Shown: piece by piece, positions 19,194 to 28,067 of the stretch
How the letters are laid out: every line of letters starts with the position of its first letter
Position numbering within the stretch: the stretch's first letter is position 1
From: Streptomyces sp. 11x1
Lineage (GTDB): Bacteria > Actinomycetota > Actinomycetes > Streptomycetales > Streptomycetaceae
NCBI RefSeq assembly: GCF_032598905.1
Contig: NZ_CP122458.1
Span: 8,767,001 to 8,831,000, forward strand
Direction: 5' to 3'
DNA: 64,000 nucleotides
Notes under the pieces: generated by a model
Seen by the model: only the letters and a program-made list of their open reading frames with translations
Told to the model about the DNA's origin: nothing
The model's database searches: none
Program-made: the position numbers and the translations under genes

Positions 19194-20069
19194 TCAGGCG
19201 TAGGCGTAGAAGCCCGACCCCGACTTCCGGCCCAGCCGCCCCGCGTCCACCATGCGCTGGAGCAGCGGGGGAGCGGCGTACAGCGGCTCCTTGTACTCCT
19301 CGTACATGCTGTTGGCGATGGAGACGATGGTGTCCAGGCCGATCAGGTCGGAGAGCTTCAGTGGCCCCATCGGGTGGGCGCAGCCCAGCTCCATGCCGTT
19401 GTCGATGTCCTCGCGGCCCGCGATGCCCGACTCGAACATCCGGATCGCGGAGAGCAGATACGGCACCAGCAGCGCGTTGACGACGAAGCCCGAGCGGTCC
19501 TGGGCCCGCACGGCGTGCTTGCCGAGCACCTTCTCGGCGAACAGCTGCGCCCGGCTGAGCGTGCCCTCGGAGGTGGTCAGCGCCGGGATCAGCTCGACGA
19601 GCTTCTGCACCGGGGCCGGGTTGAAGAAGTGGATGCCGATGACCTGGTCGGGCCGCGAGGTGGCGACCGCGAGCTTCACCAGCGGGATCGAGGAGGTGTT
19701 GGAGGCGAGGATCGCGTCCGGGCGGGTCACCACCTGGTCGAGCACCTGGAAGATCTCCGTCTTCACCTGCTCGTTCTCCACGACCGCCTCGATGACGAGG
19801 TCACGGTCGGCGAACTCGCCGAGATCGGTGGTGAAGCTCAGGCGTGCCTGGGTCCCGTCCCGCTCCGCCTCGGTGATCTTGCCGCGCTCGGCGGCCTTGG
19901 ACAGGGAGTTGAACAGCCGGGTACGGCCGATCTCCAGGGCTTCGCCGGTGGTCTCGGCGACCTTGACGTCCAGTCCGGCGCGGGCGCACACCTCGGCGAT
20001 GCCCGCTCCCATCTGGCCGCAGCCCACGACTCCGACGCGTGCAATGTCTCCCGCCGGGATGTCCGTCAC
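19194..20069 (-). CDS. 3-hydroxybutyryl-CoA dehydrogenase
   Basis: 291 aa, full length for the family. The Rossmann fold starts VGVVGCGQMGAGIAEV and the catalytic His region is IGIHFFNPAPVQKLVE. The C-terminal helical domain ends LGRKSGSGFYAYA. It oxidises (S)-3-hydroxybutyryl-CoA to acetoacetyl-CoA with NAD(P)+, in fatty-acid or butyrate/PHB metabolism. Stand-alone gene with its own terminator. Confidence 0.93.
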   Translation of the reverse strand: MTDIPAGDIARVGVVGCGQMGAGIAEVCARAGLDVKVAETTGEALEIGRTRLFNSLSKAAERGKITEAERDGTQARLSFTTDLGEFADRDLVIEAVVENEQVKTEIFQVLDQVVTRPDAILASNTSSIPLVKLAVATSRPDQVIGIHFFNPAPVQKLVELIPALTTSEGTLSRAQLFAEKVLGKHAVRAQDRSGFVVNALLVPYLLSAIRMFESGIAGREDIDNGMELGCAHPMGPLKLSDLIGLDTIVSIANSMYEEYKEPLYAAPPLLQRMVDAGRLGRKSGSGFYAYA

Positions 20070-20247
20070 ATCGTCCCTTTCACTGTATTTCGTGCCTGGC
20101 AGATACCCCTGGTGGGGGCCTGCGCCAAACCTGCACGTTACCCGCGACGCCTACTGATCAGTATTCCGGGTGTCACATGGAAGGCTTGGTCCGGGAACGG
20201 TCCGCGTCGGGGCGGACACGAGGGACGCGGTACGCGGAGGTACGAGG

Positions 20248-21507
20248 ATGCATCGCAAGCCACGGATGTCACGGCGGGCCTTCTGGGCGACCGCGGCGGC
20301 GACCCTCGTGGCGGCCGGCGGCGTGGCGGCGGGCACCGCCATCGCCGGCGGCGACCCGAGCCCCCGCCGCAGGGCAGGCGAGGGCGAACTGCGCGGTATG
20401 TGGCTGGCCTCCGTCCTCAACCGGGACTGGCCCTCGAAGGCCGGTCTGACCGCCGCCGAACAGCGCGCCGAACTCCTCGCCCACCTCGACACGGCCGTGG
20501 ACCGCCGCCTCAACGCGGTGATCTTCCAGGTCCGCCCCAGCGCCGACGCCCTCTGGCCCTCACCGCACGAGCCCTGGTCGCAGTACCTCACCGGCACCCA
20601 GGGCAAGGACCCAGGGTGGGACCCGCTGGGCACGGCCGTCGAGGAGGCGCACGCCCGGGGGCTCGAACTGCACGCCTGGTTCAACCCGTACCGGGTCGCG
20701 GTCCACACCGACCCGAGCCGGCTGGTCGCCTCGCACCCGGCCCGGCAGCACCCCGACTGGGTCGTCCCCTACGGCGGCAAGCTCTACTACAACCCCGGCA
20801 TCCCCGCCGTCCGCGCCTTCGTGGAGAAGGCCATGCTCGACGCCGTGCGCAAGTACGCCGTCGACGCCGTGCACTTCGACGACTACTTCTACCCGTACCC
20901 GGTGGCCGGTCAGGTCTTCGACGACGACGAGGCCTACGACCGGTACGGCGCGAGCCTTCCCAACCGGGCGGCCTGGCGGCGCGACAACATCGACCTCCTG
21001 GTGCGGGAGACGGCGGCCCAGATCAAGACGATCCGCCCCGGCACCCAGTTCGGGATCAGCCCCTTCGGCGTGTGGCGCAACGCCGAGACCGACGCGTCGG
21101 GCTCGGACACCCGGGCGGGCGTGCAGACCTACGACGACCTGCACGCGGACACCCGGAAGTGGGTCCGGGAGAACTGGATCGACTACATCGTCCCGCAGCT
21201 GTACTGGAACATCGGCTTCGCCGCCGCCGACTACGCCAAGCTGCTGCCCTGGTGGGCGGAGACCGCCCGGGGCAGCGGGACGCGGCTGTACATCGGGGAG
21301 GCCCTCTACAAGGCGGGCGACCCGGCGCAGCCCGCGGCCTGGCAGGACCCGGCCGAGCTGTCGGCGCACCTCACCCTGGCCCGCGACTTCCCCGAGGCGC
21401 GCGGACACGTCTTCTTCTCGGCCAAGGAGGTCGGCCTCGACAAGATCGGCGCGATGGCACGCGTGGTCGCCGACCACTACCAGCGGCCGGCGGAACCACC
21501 GCGCTGA
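20248..21507 (+). CDS. Tat-exported GHL10-type glycoside hydrolase-like protein
   Basis: 419 aa; the ATG follows a GGAGG box. The signal peptide has a twin-arginine motif (SRRAFWATAAATLVAAGG). The GHL10 (YddW-like, former DUF187) barrel begins GELRGMWLASVLNRDWP and contains NAVIFQVRPSADALWPS, HAWFNPYRV, VDAVHFDDYFYPYP and DYIVPQLYWNIGF. The conserved acidic residues of FDDYF are consistent with a glycosidase acting on cell-wall or exogenous glycans; the substrate is unknown. Confidence 0.88.
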   Translation: MHRKPRMSRRAFWATAAATLVAAGGVAAGTAIAGGDPSPRRRAGEGELRGMWLASVLNRDWPSKAGLTAAEQRAELLAHLDTAVDRRLNAVIFQVRPSADALWPSPHEPWSQYLTGTQGKDPGWDPLGTAVEEAHARGLELHAWFNPYRVAVHTDPSRLVASHPARQHPDWVVPYGGKLYYNPGIPAVRAFVEKAMLDAVRKYAVDAVHFDDYFYPYPVAGQVFDDDEAYDRYGASLPNRAAWRRDNIDLLVRETAAQIKTIRPGTQFGISPFGVWRNAETDASGSDTRAGVQTYDDLHADTRKWVRENWIDYIVPQLYWNIGFAAADYAKLLPWWAETARGSGTRLYIGEALYKAGDPAQPAAWQDPAELSAHLTLARDFPEARGHVFFSAKEVGLDKIGAMARVVADHYQRPAEPPR

Positions 21508-21563
21508 CGCAGCCCGGGGGAAGGTTCGTGGTACTGGGTCCGGGGGGGCGCCGGAAGGGACAG

Positions 21564-21761
21564 CTACCTGGGGTCCCCGGGGTGGCGGACGACCGTGTCC
21601 GGGCCGGGGGACATCAGCGCCTCGTGCCCGTCGTCGTCGAACCTGACCCGGTAGGGCGGATTGCCGTCCTGACCGAGCACCTCCAGGACCTCCGCGGTCC
21701 GGTCGTGGTGCCCGACGGTCCTGCCGTGCACCAGCAGGGTGTCGCCTACATCTGCTCGCAT
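21564..21761 (-). CDS. DUF1918 domain protein
   Basis: 65 aa, starting MRADVGDTLLVHGRTVGHHD, with an SH3-like motif YRVRFDDDGHEALMSPGPD. The ribosome-binding site GAGGAGG is well placed. The function is unknown; such small proteins are common in actinomycetes. Confidence 0.85.
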   Translation of the reverse strand: MRADVGDTLLVHGRTVGHHDRTAEVLEVLGQDGNPPYRVRFDDDGHEALMSPGPDTVVRHPGDPR

Positions 21762-21871
21762 CGGGGGCCTCCTCGTTCTGCACGGGAGTGGCGGTCCGTG
21801 CCCGCAGTCTATTGCGGGCGGCGCCGGACGGACCTGTGTGCGTACGGCTCTCACGCGCTCCCGCACCCGAC

Positions 21872-22825
21872 TCAGGCGGACGAGCGCTGGGTGACCGCGA
21901 TACAGACCAGCACGGCGGCGGCCGTCAGGGGCGCGGCCGGGGTGAGCTGCTCGCCGAGGAGCAGCACCGACCACACCAGTGTGAGCAGCGGCTGCGCCAG
22001 CTGCAACTGGCTGGCTTTCGGTATGCCGATCGCCGCCATGCCCCGGTACCAGACGACCAGCCCCAGGAACTGGGACCCGGCCGCCACCCACAACAGCCCG
22101 GCCACGCTGTGCGCGGTCAGCCGGGCCGGCTCGTACGACAGGGCCAGCAGTGCGCCCGGCAGGCTCAGCGGCAGACAGAGCACCAGGGCCCAGCCGATGA
22201 CCTGCCAGCCCGGCATCACCCGGGCCAGTCGGCCGCCCTCGGTGTAGCCGGCCGCGCACACCAGCAGGGCGCCGAAGAGACAGAGGTCGGCCGTGGTCAG
22301 GGCGCCGCCGCTCTGGGTCACGGTGAACGCGAGCACCGCGGCGGCTCCGGCGAGGGCGGCGGTCCAGAAGGTGCGCGAGGGACGGGTGCCCATGCGCAGG
22401 GCCGAGAACAGGGCGGTCGTCAGCGGGAGCAGCCCGACCACGACGGCGGCGTGCGCGGTGGTGGAGGTCTGGAGCGCGAGCGTGGTCAGCATCGGGAAAC
22501 CCAGCACGACACCGGCGGCCACGACCGCGAGCCCCGCCCAGTGCCGACGGCCCGGCAGGGGGACCCGCAGGGCCAGCAGACACCCGCCCGCGATGACGGC
22601 GGCCAGGGCGCTGCGGACGGCCACCAGTGACCAGGGGCCGAACCCTTCCAGGCCCCAGGCTGTGGCCGGGAAGGTGAGGGAGAAGGCGGTGACACCGAGG
22701 GCTGCCTGGAGCGTGCCGCCGGCGCGAAGACGTGGGCCGGGTGGCGGAGCGGCGGGGCCGGCGGCTGCCCGGTCGCCGCCCACCGCTACTGATGTTCCGG
22801 TGATAGCGCTACTCTCTACTCTCAT
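21872..22825 (-). CDS. EamA/DMT-superfamily transporter
   Basis: 317 aa with about ten hydrophobic helices arranged as two EamA repeats (residues ~40-165 and ~180-310). Probably exports a metabolite or amino acid. Its ATG (complement of 22823-22825) overlaps the ATG of the divergent MocR gene in a shared CATG. MocR regulators often control an adjacent transporter, so this is the likely target. Confidence 0.88.
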   Translation of the reverse strand: MRVESSAITGTSVAVGGDRAAAGPAAPPPGPRLRAGGTLQAALGVTAFSLTFPATAWGLEGFGPWSLVAVRSALAAVIAGGCLLALRVPLPGRRHWAGLAVVAAGVVLGFPMLTTLALQTSTTAHAAVVVGLLPLTTALFSALRMGTRPSRTFWTAALAGAAAVLAFTVTQSGGALTTADLCLFGALLVCAAGYTEGGRLARVMPGWQVIGWALVLCLPLSLPGALLALSYEPARLTAHSVAGLLWVAAGSQFLGLVVWYRGMAAIGIPKASQLQLAQPLLTLVWSVLLLGEQLTPAAPLTAAAVLVCIAVTQRSSA

Positions 22826-24290
22826 GCACGAGCGTAGCAGCGTTGCGGAACTGGTGGAACAGCTGAGAAGAGAGCTCGACCGCTACTCCATTGGTGGAAA
22901 GCTGCCGTCGAGCCGTGCCCTCGTCGGGCGGTTCCGGGTGAGCCCGGTGACCGTGTCGCGAGCCTTGGCGCAGCTGGCCGCCGAGGGGCTGGTGGTGACC
23001 CGGCCGGGTGCCGGAGCCTTCCGGGCGAGCCCGCGCGAGAGCGGTACGGCCTCGGTGGGGGACACCTCCTGGCAGGAGGTCGCGCTGAGCGCGGACGGCA
23101 GCGCCGAGCCGTCGCCCCGCACGGTGGACGCCTCGGGGGTCCTGGTCTCGCTCGCCTCTCCGCCGCCCGGCGTCATCGAGTTCAACGGCGGCTATCTGCA
23201 CCCCTCCCTCCAGCCGGAGCAGGCGATGGCCGCCGCGCTGTCCAGGGCCGGGCGGCGGCCCGGAGTGTGGGCGCGGCCGCCGGTCGAGGGGGTGCCCGAG
23301 CTGCGCGAGTGGTTCGCGCGGAGCATCGGCGGGGCGATCACCGCGGCCGAGGTGATCGTCGCGGCGGGCGGCCAGTCCGCCCTGACCACCGCGCTGCGCG
23401 CCCTCGCGCCGCCCGGGGCGCCCGTGCTCGTCGAATCGCCCACATACCCCGGCATGCTGGCGATCGCGCGGGCCGCCGGGCTGCGACCCGTACCGGTGCC
23501 GGTGGACGCGGACGGGGTCAGACCCGCCCTACTCACCGACGCGTTCAAGGCGTCCGGGGCGCGGGTCTTCGTCTGCCAGCCGCTCTTCCAGAACCCCACC
23601 GGCGCCGCCCTGTCGGCCGACCGCAGGGCAGAGGTGCTGCGGATCGCCCGCGAGGCGGGGGCCTTCGTCGTAGAGGACGACTTCGTACGCCGACTCGCGC
23701 ACGAGGACGCCGGGCCCCTGCCCCGGCCTCTGGCCGCCGACGACCCGGACGGCGTGGTCGTGCACGTCTCCTCGCTGACCAAGGCGACCTCGCCCAGCTT
23801 CCGGGTGGGCGCCCTGGCCGCACGGGGCCCGGTCCTGGAGCGGCTGCGCGCCATCCAGGTCGTCGACACCTTCTTCGTGCCGCGCCCCCTTCAGGAGGCC
23901 GCACTCGAACTCGTCGGCTCGCCCGCCTGGCCCCGCCATCTCCGAGCGGTGTCGAGGGAGTTGAAGCTCCGTCGGGACGCCCTCACATCCGCGCTGCGGT
24001 CGCGTCTGCCCGAACTCGCCCTGCCCCACATCCCCTCCGGCGGCTACCACCTCTGGCTGCGCCTGCCCGACGGCACGGACGAGGCGGCCCTGGTCGCCGC
24101 CGCCCTGCGCGCGGGCGTCGCCGTCACCCCCGGCCGCCCCTACTTCAGCGCCGAACCCCCGGCCGGGCACCTGCGGTTGAGCTTCGCCGGGGTCGCAGGC
24201 GCGGGCGAGATCGCGGAAGGGGTGCGGCGGCTGGAGGAGGCCGTAAAGGGTTCGACAGCGGGCGCCCGGACTGCGAACGTCCCGCCATGA
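22824..24290 (+). CDS. MocR-type regulator (GntR HTH fused to a class I aminotransferase fold)
   Basis: 488 aa. A GntR winged-helix (residues 1-70, with KLPSSRALVGRFRVSPVTVSRAL) is joined by a linker to an aminotransferase-like domain. PLP would attach to Lys320 in SSLTKATSPSFRVG; the conserved NPTG is in LFQNPTGAALS. It probably binds the shared intergenic region and controls the divergent DMT transporter. The AT-richer ACTCTCTACTCT just before the start could hold a -10 for a leaderless mRNA. Confidence 0.9.
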   Translation: MHERSSVAELVEQLRRELDRYSIGGKLPSSRALVGRFRVSPVTVSRALAQLAAEGLVVTRPGAGAFRASPRESGTASVGDTSWQEVALSADGSAEPSPRTVDASGVLVSLASPPPGVIEFNGGYLHPSLQPEQAMAAALSRAGRRPGVWARPPVEGVPELREWFARSIGGAITAAEVIVAAGGQSALTTALRALAPPGAPVLVESPTYPGMLAIARAAGLRPVPVPVDADGVRPALLTDAFKASGARVFVCQPLFQNPTGAALSADRRAEVLRIAREAGAFVVEDDFVRRLAHEDAGPLPRPLAADDPDGVVVHVSSLTKATSPSFRVGALAARGPVLERLRAIQVVDTFFVPRPLQEAALELVGSPAWPRHLRAVSRELKLRRDALTSALRSRLPELALPHIPSGGYHLWLRLPDGTDEAALVAAALRAGVAVTPGRPYFSAEPPAGHLRLSFAGVAGAGEIAEGVRRLEEAVKGSTAGARTANVPP

Positions 24291-24730
24291 AAGACGAGTT
24301 GCAGCCCGCCGTCCCGAGGGGCCACGAGATCTCCGACGATCCCGGACGCATCGACGTCGAACGGGTCCACCACTGGCTGTCCACCGACGCGTACTGGGCC
24401 ATCGGCCGCGCCCGCGAGAAGCAGGAGAGCGCGATCCGGGGATCCCTCAACTTCGGGGTGTACGAGGTGGGTTCGGGGGAGCAGGTGGCGTACGCGCGGG
24501 TGGTGACCGACGGGGCCACCTTCGCCTGGCTCTGCGATGTCTACGTCGCCCCCTCGGCGCGGGGGAACGGGCTCGGCACCGCGCTGGTCGCGGCCGTGCG
24601 CGAGCACCTGCGGCCCTCGGGGCTGCGGCGCCTCCTGCTCGCCACGCACGACGCGCACGGCGTCTACGCGAAGCTCGGGTTCGAGCCGCTCGCCAAGCCC
24701 GAGCAGTACATGGCGCTGCTGTTCGACTGA
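24287..24730 (+). CDS. GNAT-family N-acetyltransferase
   Basis: 147 aa. Overlaps the MocR stop by 4 bp (ATGA), so it is co-translated. The acetyl-CoA-binding motif A is VYVAPSARGNGLGTALVAAV. The substrate is unknown. Confidence 0.88.
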   Translation: MKDELQPAVPRGHEISDDPGRIDVERVHHWLSTDAYWAIGRAREKQESAIRGSLNFGVYEVGSGEQVAYARVVTDGATFAWLCDVYVAPSARGNGLGTALVAAVREHLRPSGLRRLLLATHDAHGVYAKLGFEPLAKPEQYMALLFD

Positions 24731-24836
24731 GGGGCGGGTGTGCGGGCGGGTGACCGGAACTCCAGGTGCGGTACCCCGGGTAACTCCTGAGTAACGGCCT
24801 CTTGACCTGCGCAGAACCCCGTTCCACCATCACCGC

Positions 24837-25412
24837 ATGCATCTTCGGGTCACGTTCGTCGCCGCCGCGCGCTGCTCCTCGCTGCTCGCGGAGCGTTTCG
24901 AGGACGACCGGCCGCTGGACCAGGCCGGCTGGGACGAGGTGCAGCGCGCCGCCCATGAGCTGGTGCCGCTGGCGGCGGCCGAGCTGCGTTACTGCTCGCC
25001 CACGCCGCGCAGCCGGGCCACCGGGGACGCCCTCGGCTACGCGCCGCTGGCCCAGCCCGCGCTGCGGGACTGCGACATGGGCCGGTGGCGCGGCTTCACT
25101 CTGGGCGAGGCCATGGCACGGGAGCCCTCGGCCGTGGACGCCTGGCTCGCCGACCCACACGCGACCCCGCACGGCGGGGAGTCGCTGGTCGGCTTCATCT
25201 CCCGCATAGGCGGCTGGCTCGAGACCCGGCCGGCGGGCGCGGGTGGCCGGGTCGTCGCGGTGGCCGAGCCGTCCGTGCTGCGCGCCGCCCTGGTCTACGC
25301 CCTGAAGGCCCCGCCGTCGTCGTACTGGAACATGGACATCCGTCCCCTGTCGACGGTCACGGTCGCGGGCCACGCGGGTCGCTGGAACCTGCGGCTGGGC
25401 GCCGCGCAGTGA
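24837..25412 (+). CDS. Histidine-phosphatase-superfamily protein lacking the RHG motif
   Basis: 191 aa. The phosphoglycerate-mutase fold is recognisable (RYCSPTPRSRATGDALG, then LRDCDMGRWRGFTL, then PHGGESLVGFISRIGGWL). Where the catalytic RHG triplet should be, the protein has FVAAARCSS, so the phosphate-accepting His is missing, and the second His (usually GH) is replaced by AEPS. A non-catalytic or altered role is likely. A TTGACC hexamer at 24802 may be a -35. Confidence 0.8.
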   Translation: MHLRVTFVAAARCSSLLAERFEDDRPLDQAGWDEVQRAAHELVPLAAAELRYCSPTPRSRATGDALGYAPLAQPALRDCDMGRWRGFTLGEAMAREPSAVDAWLADPHATPHGGESLVGFISRIGGWLETRPAGAGGRVVAVAEPSVLRAALVYALKAPPSSYWNMDIRPLSTVTVAGHAGRWNLRLGAAQ

Positions 25413-25422
25413 GCGGACGGGC

Positions 25423-25872
25423 TCAAGCCGGAGGGTCCCGGGTGTAGTCGGTGACCAGCAGCTGGTCCTTCGCGGGGCCGCCCACCCGCCACGTCGTCCG
25501 CCAGTGGTCCTCGTCGTACACCGCGAACTCGCCCCGGTAGAGGTCGGCGGCGCAGGGGTGCTCCGTCCGCCAGTGGCCCGTCGTCAGATCCAGGTCGTGG
25601 AAGGGGCGGCCGTCGGCGAAGCGGACGTCCACCGTTCCGGGCGCGGCCCCCGGCAGGAAGCGCAGCGTGCGTTCGGCGGGACGGGGGACGCCCTGCCAGA
25701 CGAAAGTTCCGGTCTCCCGGTGCAGGAGGCCGCCGCCGTCCAGTGGGCTGAAAACGGTCGTCCCGGAGAACTCTCCTCCCGCGCCGCTGGCCAGATCCCG
25801 CACGGACCGCAGGACCCGCCACTCTCCGCGGAGATACGCCGACGCGTCGGGAACTGGCAGGAGACCGCTCAT
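25423..25872 (-). CDS. DUF6314-type hypothetical protein
   Basis: 149 aa with a lipocalin/FABP-like beta-rich pattern (LRGEWRVLRSVRDLASG, then VFSPLDGGGLLHRETGTF, then DQLLVTDYTR). No signal peptide. Convergent with the phosphatase-fold gene, 10 bp apart. The function is unknown. Confidence 0.75.
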   Translation of the reverse strand: MSGLLPVPDASAYLRGEWRVLRSVRDLASGAGGEFSGTTVFSPLDGGGLLHRETGTFVWQGVPRPAERTLRFLPGAAPGTVDVRFADGRPFHDLDLTTGHWRTEHPCAADLYRGEFAVYDEDHWRTTWRVGGPAKDQLLVTDYTRDPPA

Positions 25873-25996
25873 CCGTCCTTCTTCTCCGAGACTTTCGGTG
25901 CCGTGCGACCCGTTGACGGTGTCTTGGTCACCTCCCTATCTTGCCGTTCGAAGTACTGATCGCCGTTCAGGATTTCGAACAGATCCATCCAGGTAG

Positions 25997-26530
25997 GTGG
26001 CCGCCGCCTCCGTCCCGGCCCCCGTGCATGCCGAGGACGTCACCGACTGCGCGATCGGCGTCGACCCCAGGGCCAAGGGCGCGAAGATCGACGACACGAT
26101 GTACGGCGTCTTCTTCGAGGACATCAACCGGGCCGCCGAAGGCGGCCTGTACGCCGAACTCGTGCAGAATCGGTCCTTCGAGTACTCGACCGCCGACAAC
26201 CGCGCCTACACCCCCCTCACCTCGTGGGCCGTGGACGGCACCGCGCACGTCGTGAACGACGCCGGCCGGCTCAGCGAGCGCAACCGCAACTGCCTCTCCC
26301 TGGGCGCCGGTTCGGCCGTCACCAACGCGGGCTGCAACACCGGCGTCCACGTCGAGGAGGGCAAGAAGTACGACTTCTCGGTATGGGCGCGCGCCGACGG
26401 CCGTACGGCGCTGACGTCGCCCTCCAGGACACCGGCGGCACGCTCCCCGAGGCCCGTCGGGTGTCGGTCAAGGGCGGCTGGGAGCGCAAGCGCTCGCACC
26501 AGTGGAAGGACACGACGCGGAGCGTCGGCC
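25997..26530 (+). pseudogene. Decayed GH51 alpha-L-arabinofuranosidase N-terminus
   Basis: The frame from 25997 encodes a signal-peptide tail (VPAPVHAEDVT) and a GH51 N-terminus (KGAKIDDTMYGVFFEDINRA, then ELVQNRSFEYS). The reading frame then shifts near 26405; family-like sequence continues in another frame (ALQDTGGTLPEARRVSVKGG) and homology stops by ~26520. The catalytic barrel is absent. The charged start of the signal peptide is missing too, so both ends are lost. Confidence 0.75.
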
Positions 26531-26596
26531 CACGCGGCGGAGCCGCAGATGACACGTCCCGCGCCCCTGATCGGGCCTGCGGCCCGTCGAGGGCGG

Positions 26597-27376
26597 CTAT
26601 GAGCGGCGGCGGGGCTTTCCGGGCCTGCCGCCGCTCTTGGCGTTCCTGCCGCCGGACGAGCCGGCCCGAGGGGTGCGGGCGGTCGGCTTGCCGGTGCCGG
26701 GGCGCTTGGGCTCCCGTTGCGCCTTCTGCTGTGGCTTCTTCTCCTCCGGGGGCTTCGCCCGGCCCCGCGAGCTGTTGACCGTGCGGCCCCGGACGATGCC
26801 GATGAAGTCCTCGACCATGTCGGTGGTCGCGTCCTGGGGCCAGGACAGGGCGACACGGGACTCGGGGGCGTCCGTGACCGGCCGGTAGGTGAGGTCCTTG
26901 CGGTGGTGGAGCCGGGCCAGCGACTGGGGCACGACGAGCAGCCCGATCCCGGCCGCCACCAGCTCGATCGCGTCCGCCGTGGTGGCGGGACGCTCGAACG
27001 CGGGCTCTCCCGGCGGGCGTTCCCAGTCGAGGGTGTCGTCCAGGGGATGCAGCACGACCTCGTCCGCCAGGTCCTCGGTGGTCACCTCCTCGACCGCCGC
27101 GACGACGTGGTCCTTGGGGACCACGACCACCGTGGTCTCGGCGTAGAGGGGGATCGCGCTGAGGTCGGTGCCGTCCACCGGCAGCCGTACGAAACCGGCG
27201 TCGGCCCCGCCGTCCCGCAGCACACCGAACGCCTCGGCGGCGGACACCTGGAGGAGGGTCAGAGGGATGTCGGGCAACCGCTCGTTCCAGATCCGCACCC
27301 ACTTGGCGGGCGTCACCCCCGGGACGTAGGCGAGCCGGAACGAAGGGAGCGAGGAGGGTGCTTCCGAGCCTGTCAC
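26597..27376 (-). CDS. LysR-type substrate-binding-domain protein without a DNA-binding domain
   Basis: 259 aa. Residues 8-205 read as a LysR effector-binding fold (FRLAYVPGVTPAKWVRIW, then VVVVPKDHVVAA, then AAGIGLLVVPQSLAR). There is no N-terminal winged helix. Instead the C-terminus carries a ~55-residue Lys/Arg/Pro/Gly-rich tail that could contact nucleic acid. Divergent from the DUF5997 gene, 117 bp apart. Confidence 0.8.
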   Translation of the reverse strand: MTGSEAPSSLPSFRLAYVPGVTPAKWVRIWNERLPDIPLTLLQVSAAEAFGVLRDGGADAGFVRLPVDGTDLSAIPLYAETTVVVVPKDHVVAAVEEVTTEDLADEVVLHPLDDTLDWERPPGEPAFERPATTADAIELVAAGIGLLVVPQSLARLHHRKDLTYRPVTDAPESRVALSWPQDATTDMVEDFIGIVRGRTVNSSRGRAKPPEEKKPQQKAQREPKRPGTGKPTARTPRAGSSGGRNAKSGGRPGKPRRRS

Positions 27377-27493
27377 GTGACCAGGCTAACGGGCGGGGCG
27401 ACGGGCCCGGTCCTCGCCGCCGGGCAGTGGTGTTCCCGGCGCCGAGCAGCGGCGTGGTCGGCGGTCGCGCACGCGCTCGATACCCTTGACCCC

Positions 27494-27895
27494 ATGACGT
27501 CGCACCAGACCACCCAGACCATGAAGCCCGCCACCGCGGCGAAGAAGCTGGGTGTGTACCTCCAGGCCACGCCCGCCGAGTTCCAGGAGGGCGTCGTCTC
27601 GCGCGCCGAGCTGAGCGCGCTCCAGACGAACCCGCCGGCCTGGCTGGAGGAACTGCGCCGCAACGGCCCGCACCCCCGCCCGGTGGTCGCCGAGAAGCTG
27701 GGCGTCTCCATCGCGGGACTGGCGCGCGGCGGAGTCACCGAGCCCCTCACCACCGAGCAGATCGAGGCCCTGAAGCAGGACAGCCCCGAGTGGCTGCAGA
27801 AGGAGCGCGCCACCCAGGCCGAGGTCCGCAAGGAGGGCGCCCGCATCAAGAAGCGCAACGCCGAGCGGGCGGCCCAGGCGGACGACCGGCGTTAG
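27494..27895 (+). CDS. DUF5997 family protein
   Basis: 133 aa, start MTSHQTTQTMKPATAAKK. Small, basic and helical, with the recurring phrase NPPAWLEELRRNGPHPRPVV and a charged C-terminal helix. The frame is open far upstream, but the ATG fits the family. The function is unknown; paired with the divergent LysR-like protein. Confidence 0.78.
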   Translation: MTSHQTTQTMKPATAAKKLGVYLQATPAEFQEGVVSRAELSALQTNPPAWLEELRRNGPHPRPVVAEKLGVSIAGLARGGVTEPLTTEQIEALKQDSPEWLQKERATQAEVRKEGARIKKRNAERAAQADDRR

Positions 27896-27940
27896 GGTCG
27901 CGACGCGGCGGGCGGACGTGGACTGCCGAGGCACCACAAC

Positions 27941-28045
27941 AGCCGCGCGGCGGTGATACCAGGAGCCGCGCGGCGGTAAGGGGAGGAGCCGTGCGGCGGT
28001 CAAACCAGGCCCCGCGGCGGCGAAAACCAGGAGCCGCGCGGTGGG
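27941..28045. repeat. Imperfect 23-bp tandem repeat, about 4.5 copies
   Basis: Units of 23, 23, 23 and 22 bp at 27941, 27964, 27987 and 28010, and a partial unit at 28032. Consensus core AGCCGCGCGGCGGT followed by nine variable bases ending in AGG. It lies between DUF5997 and the LRV protein and ends 23 bp before its start. Confidence 0.8.
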
Positions 28046-28067
28046 AGCCCGGGGCAGGATGCCCCCT

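Noticed and set aside
19170..22247. 1025-residue plus-strand frame across several genes
   Set aside because: It spans genes on both strands and their terminators, with no domain-like sequence; a codon-bias shadow.
27941..28045. Possible CRISPR array
   Set aside because: The 23-bp units are contiguous with no unique spacers and no cas genes nearby; it is a simple tandem repeat.
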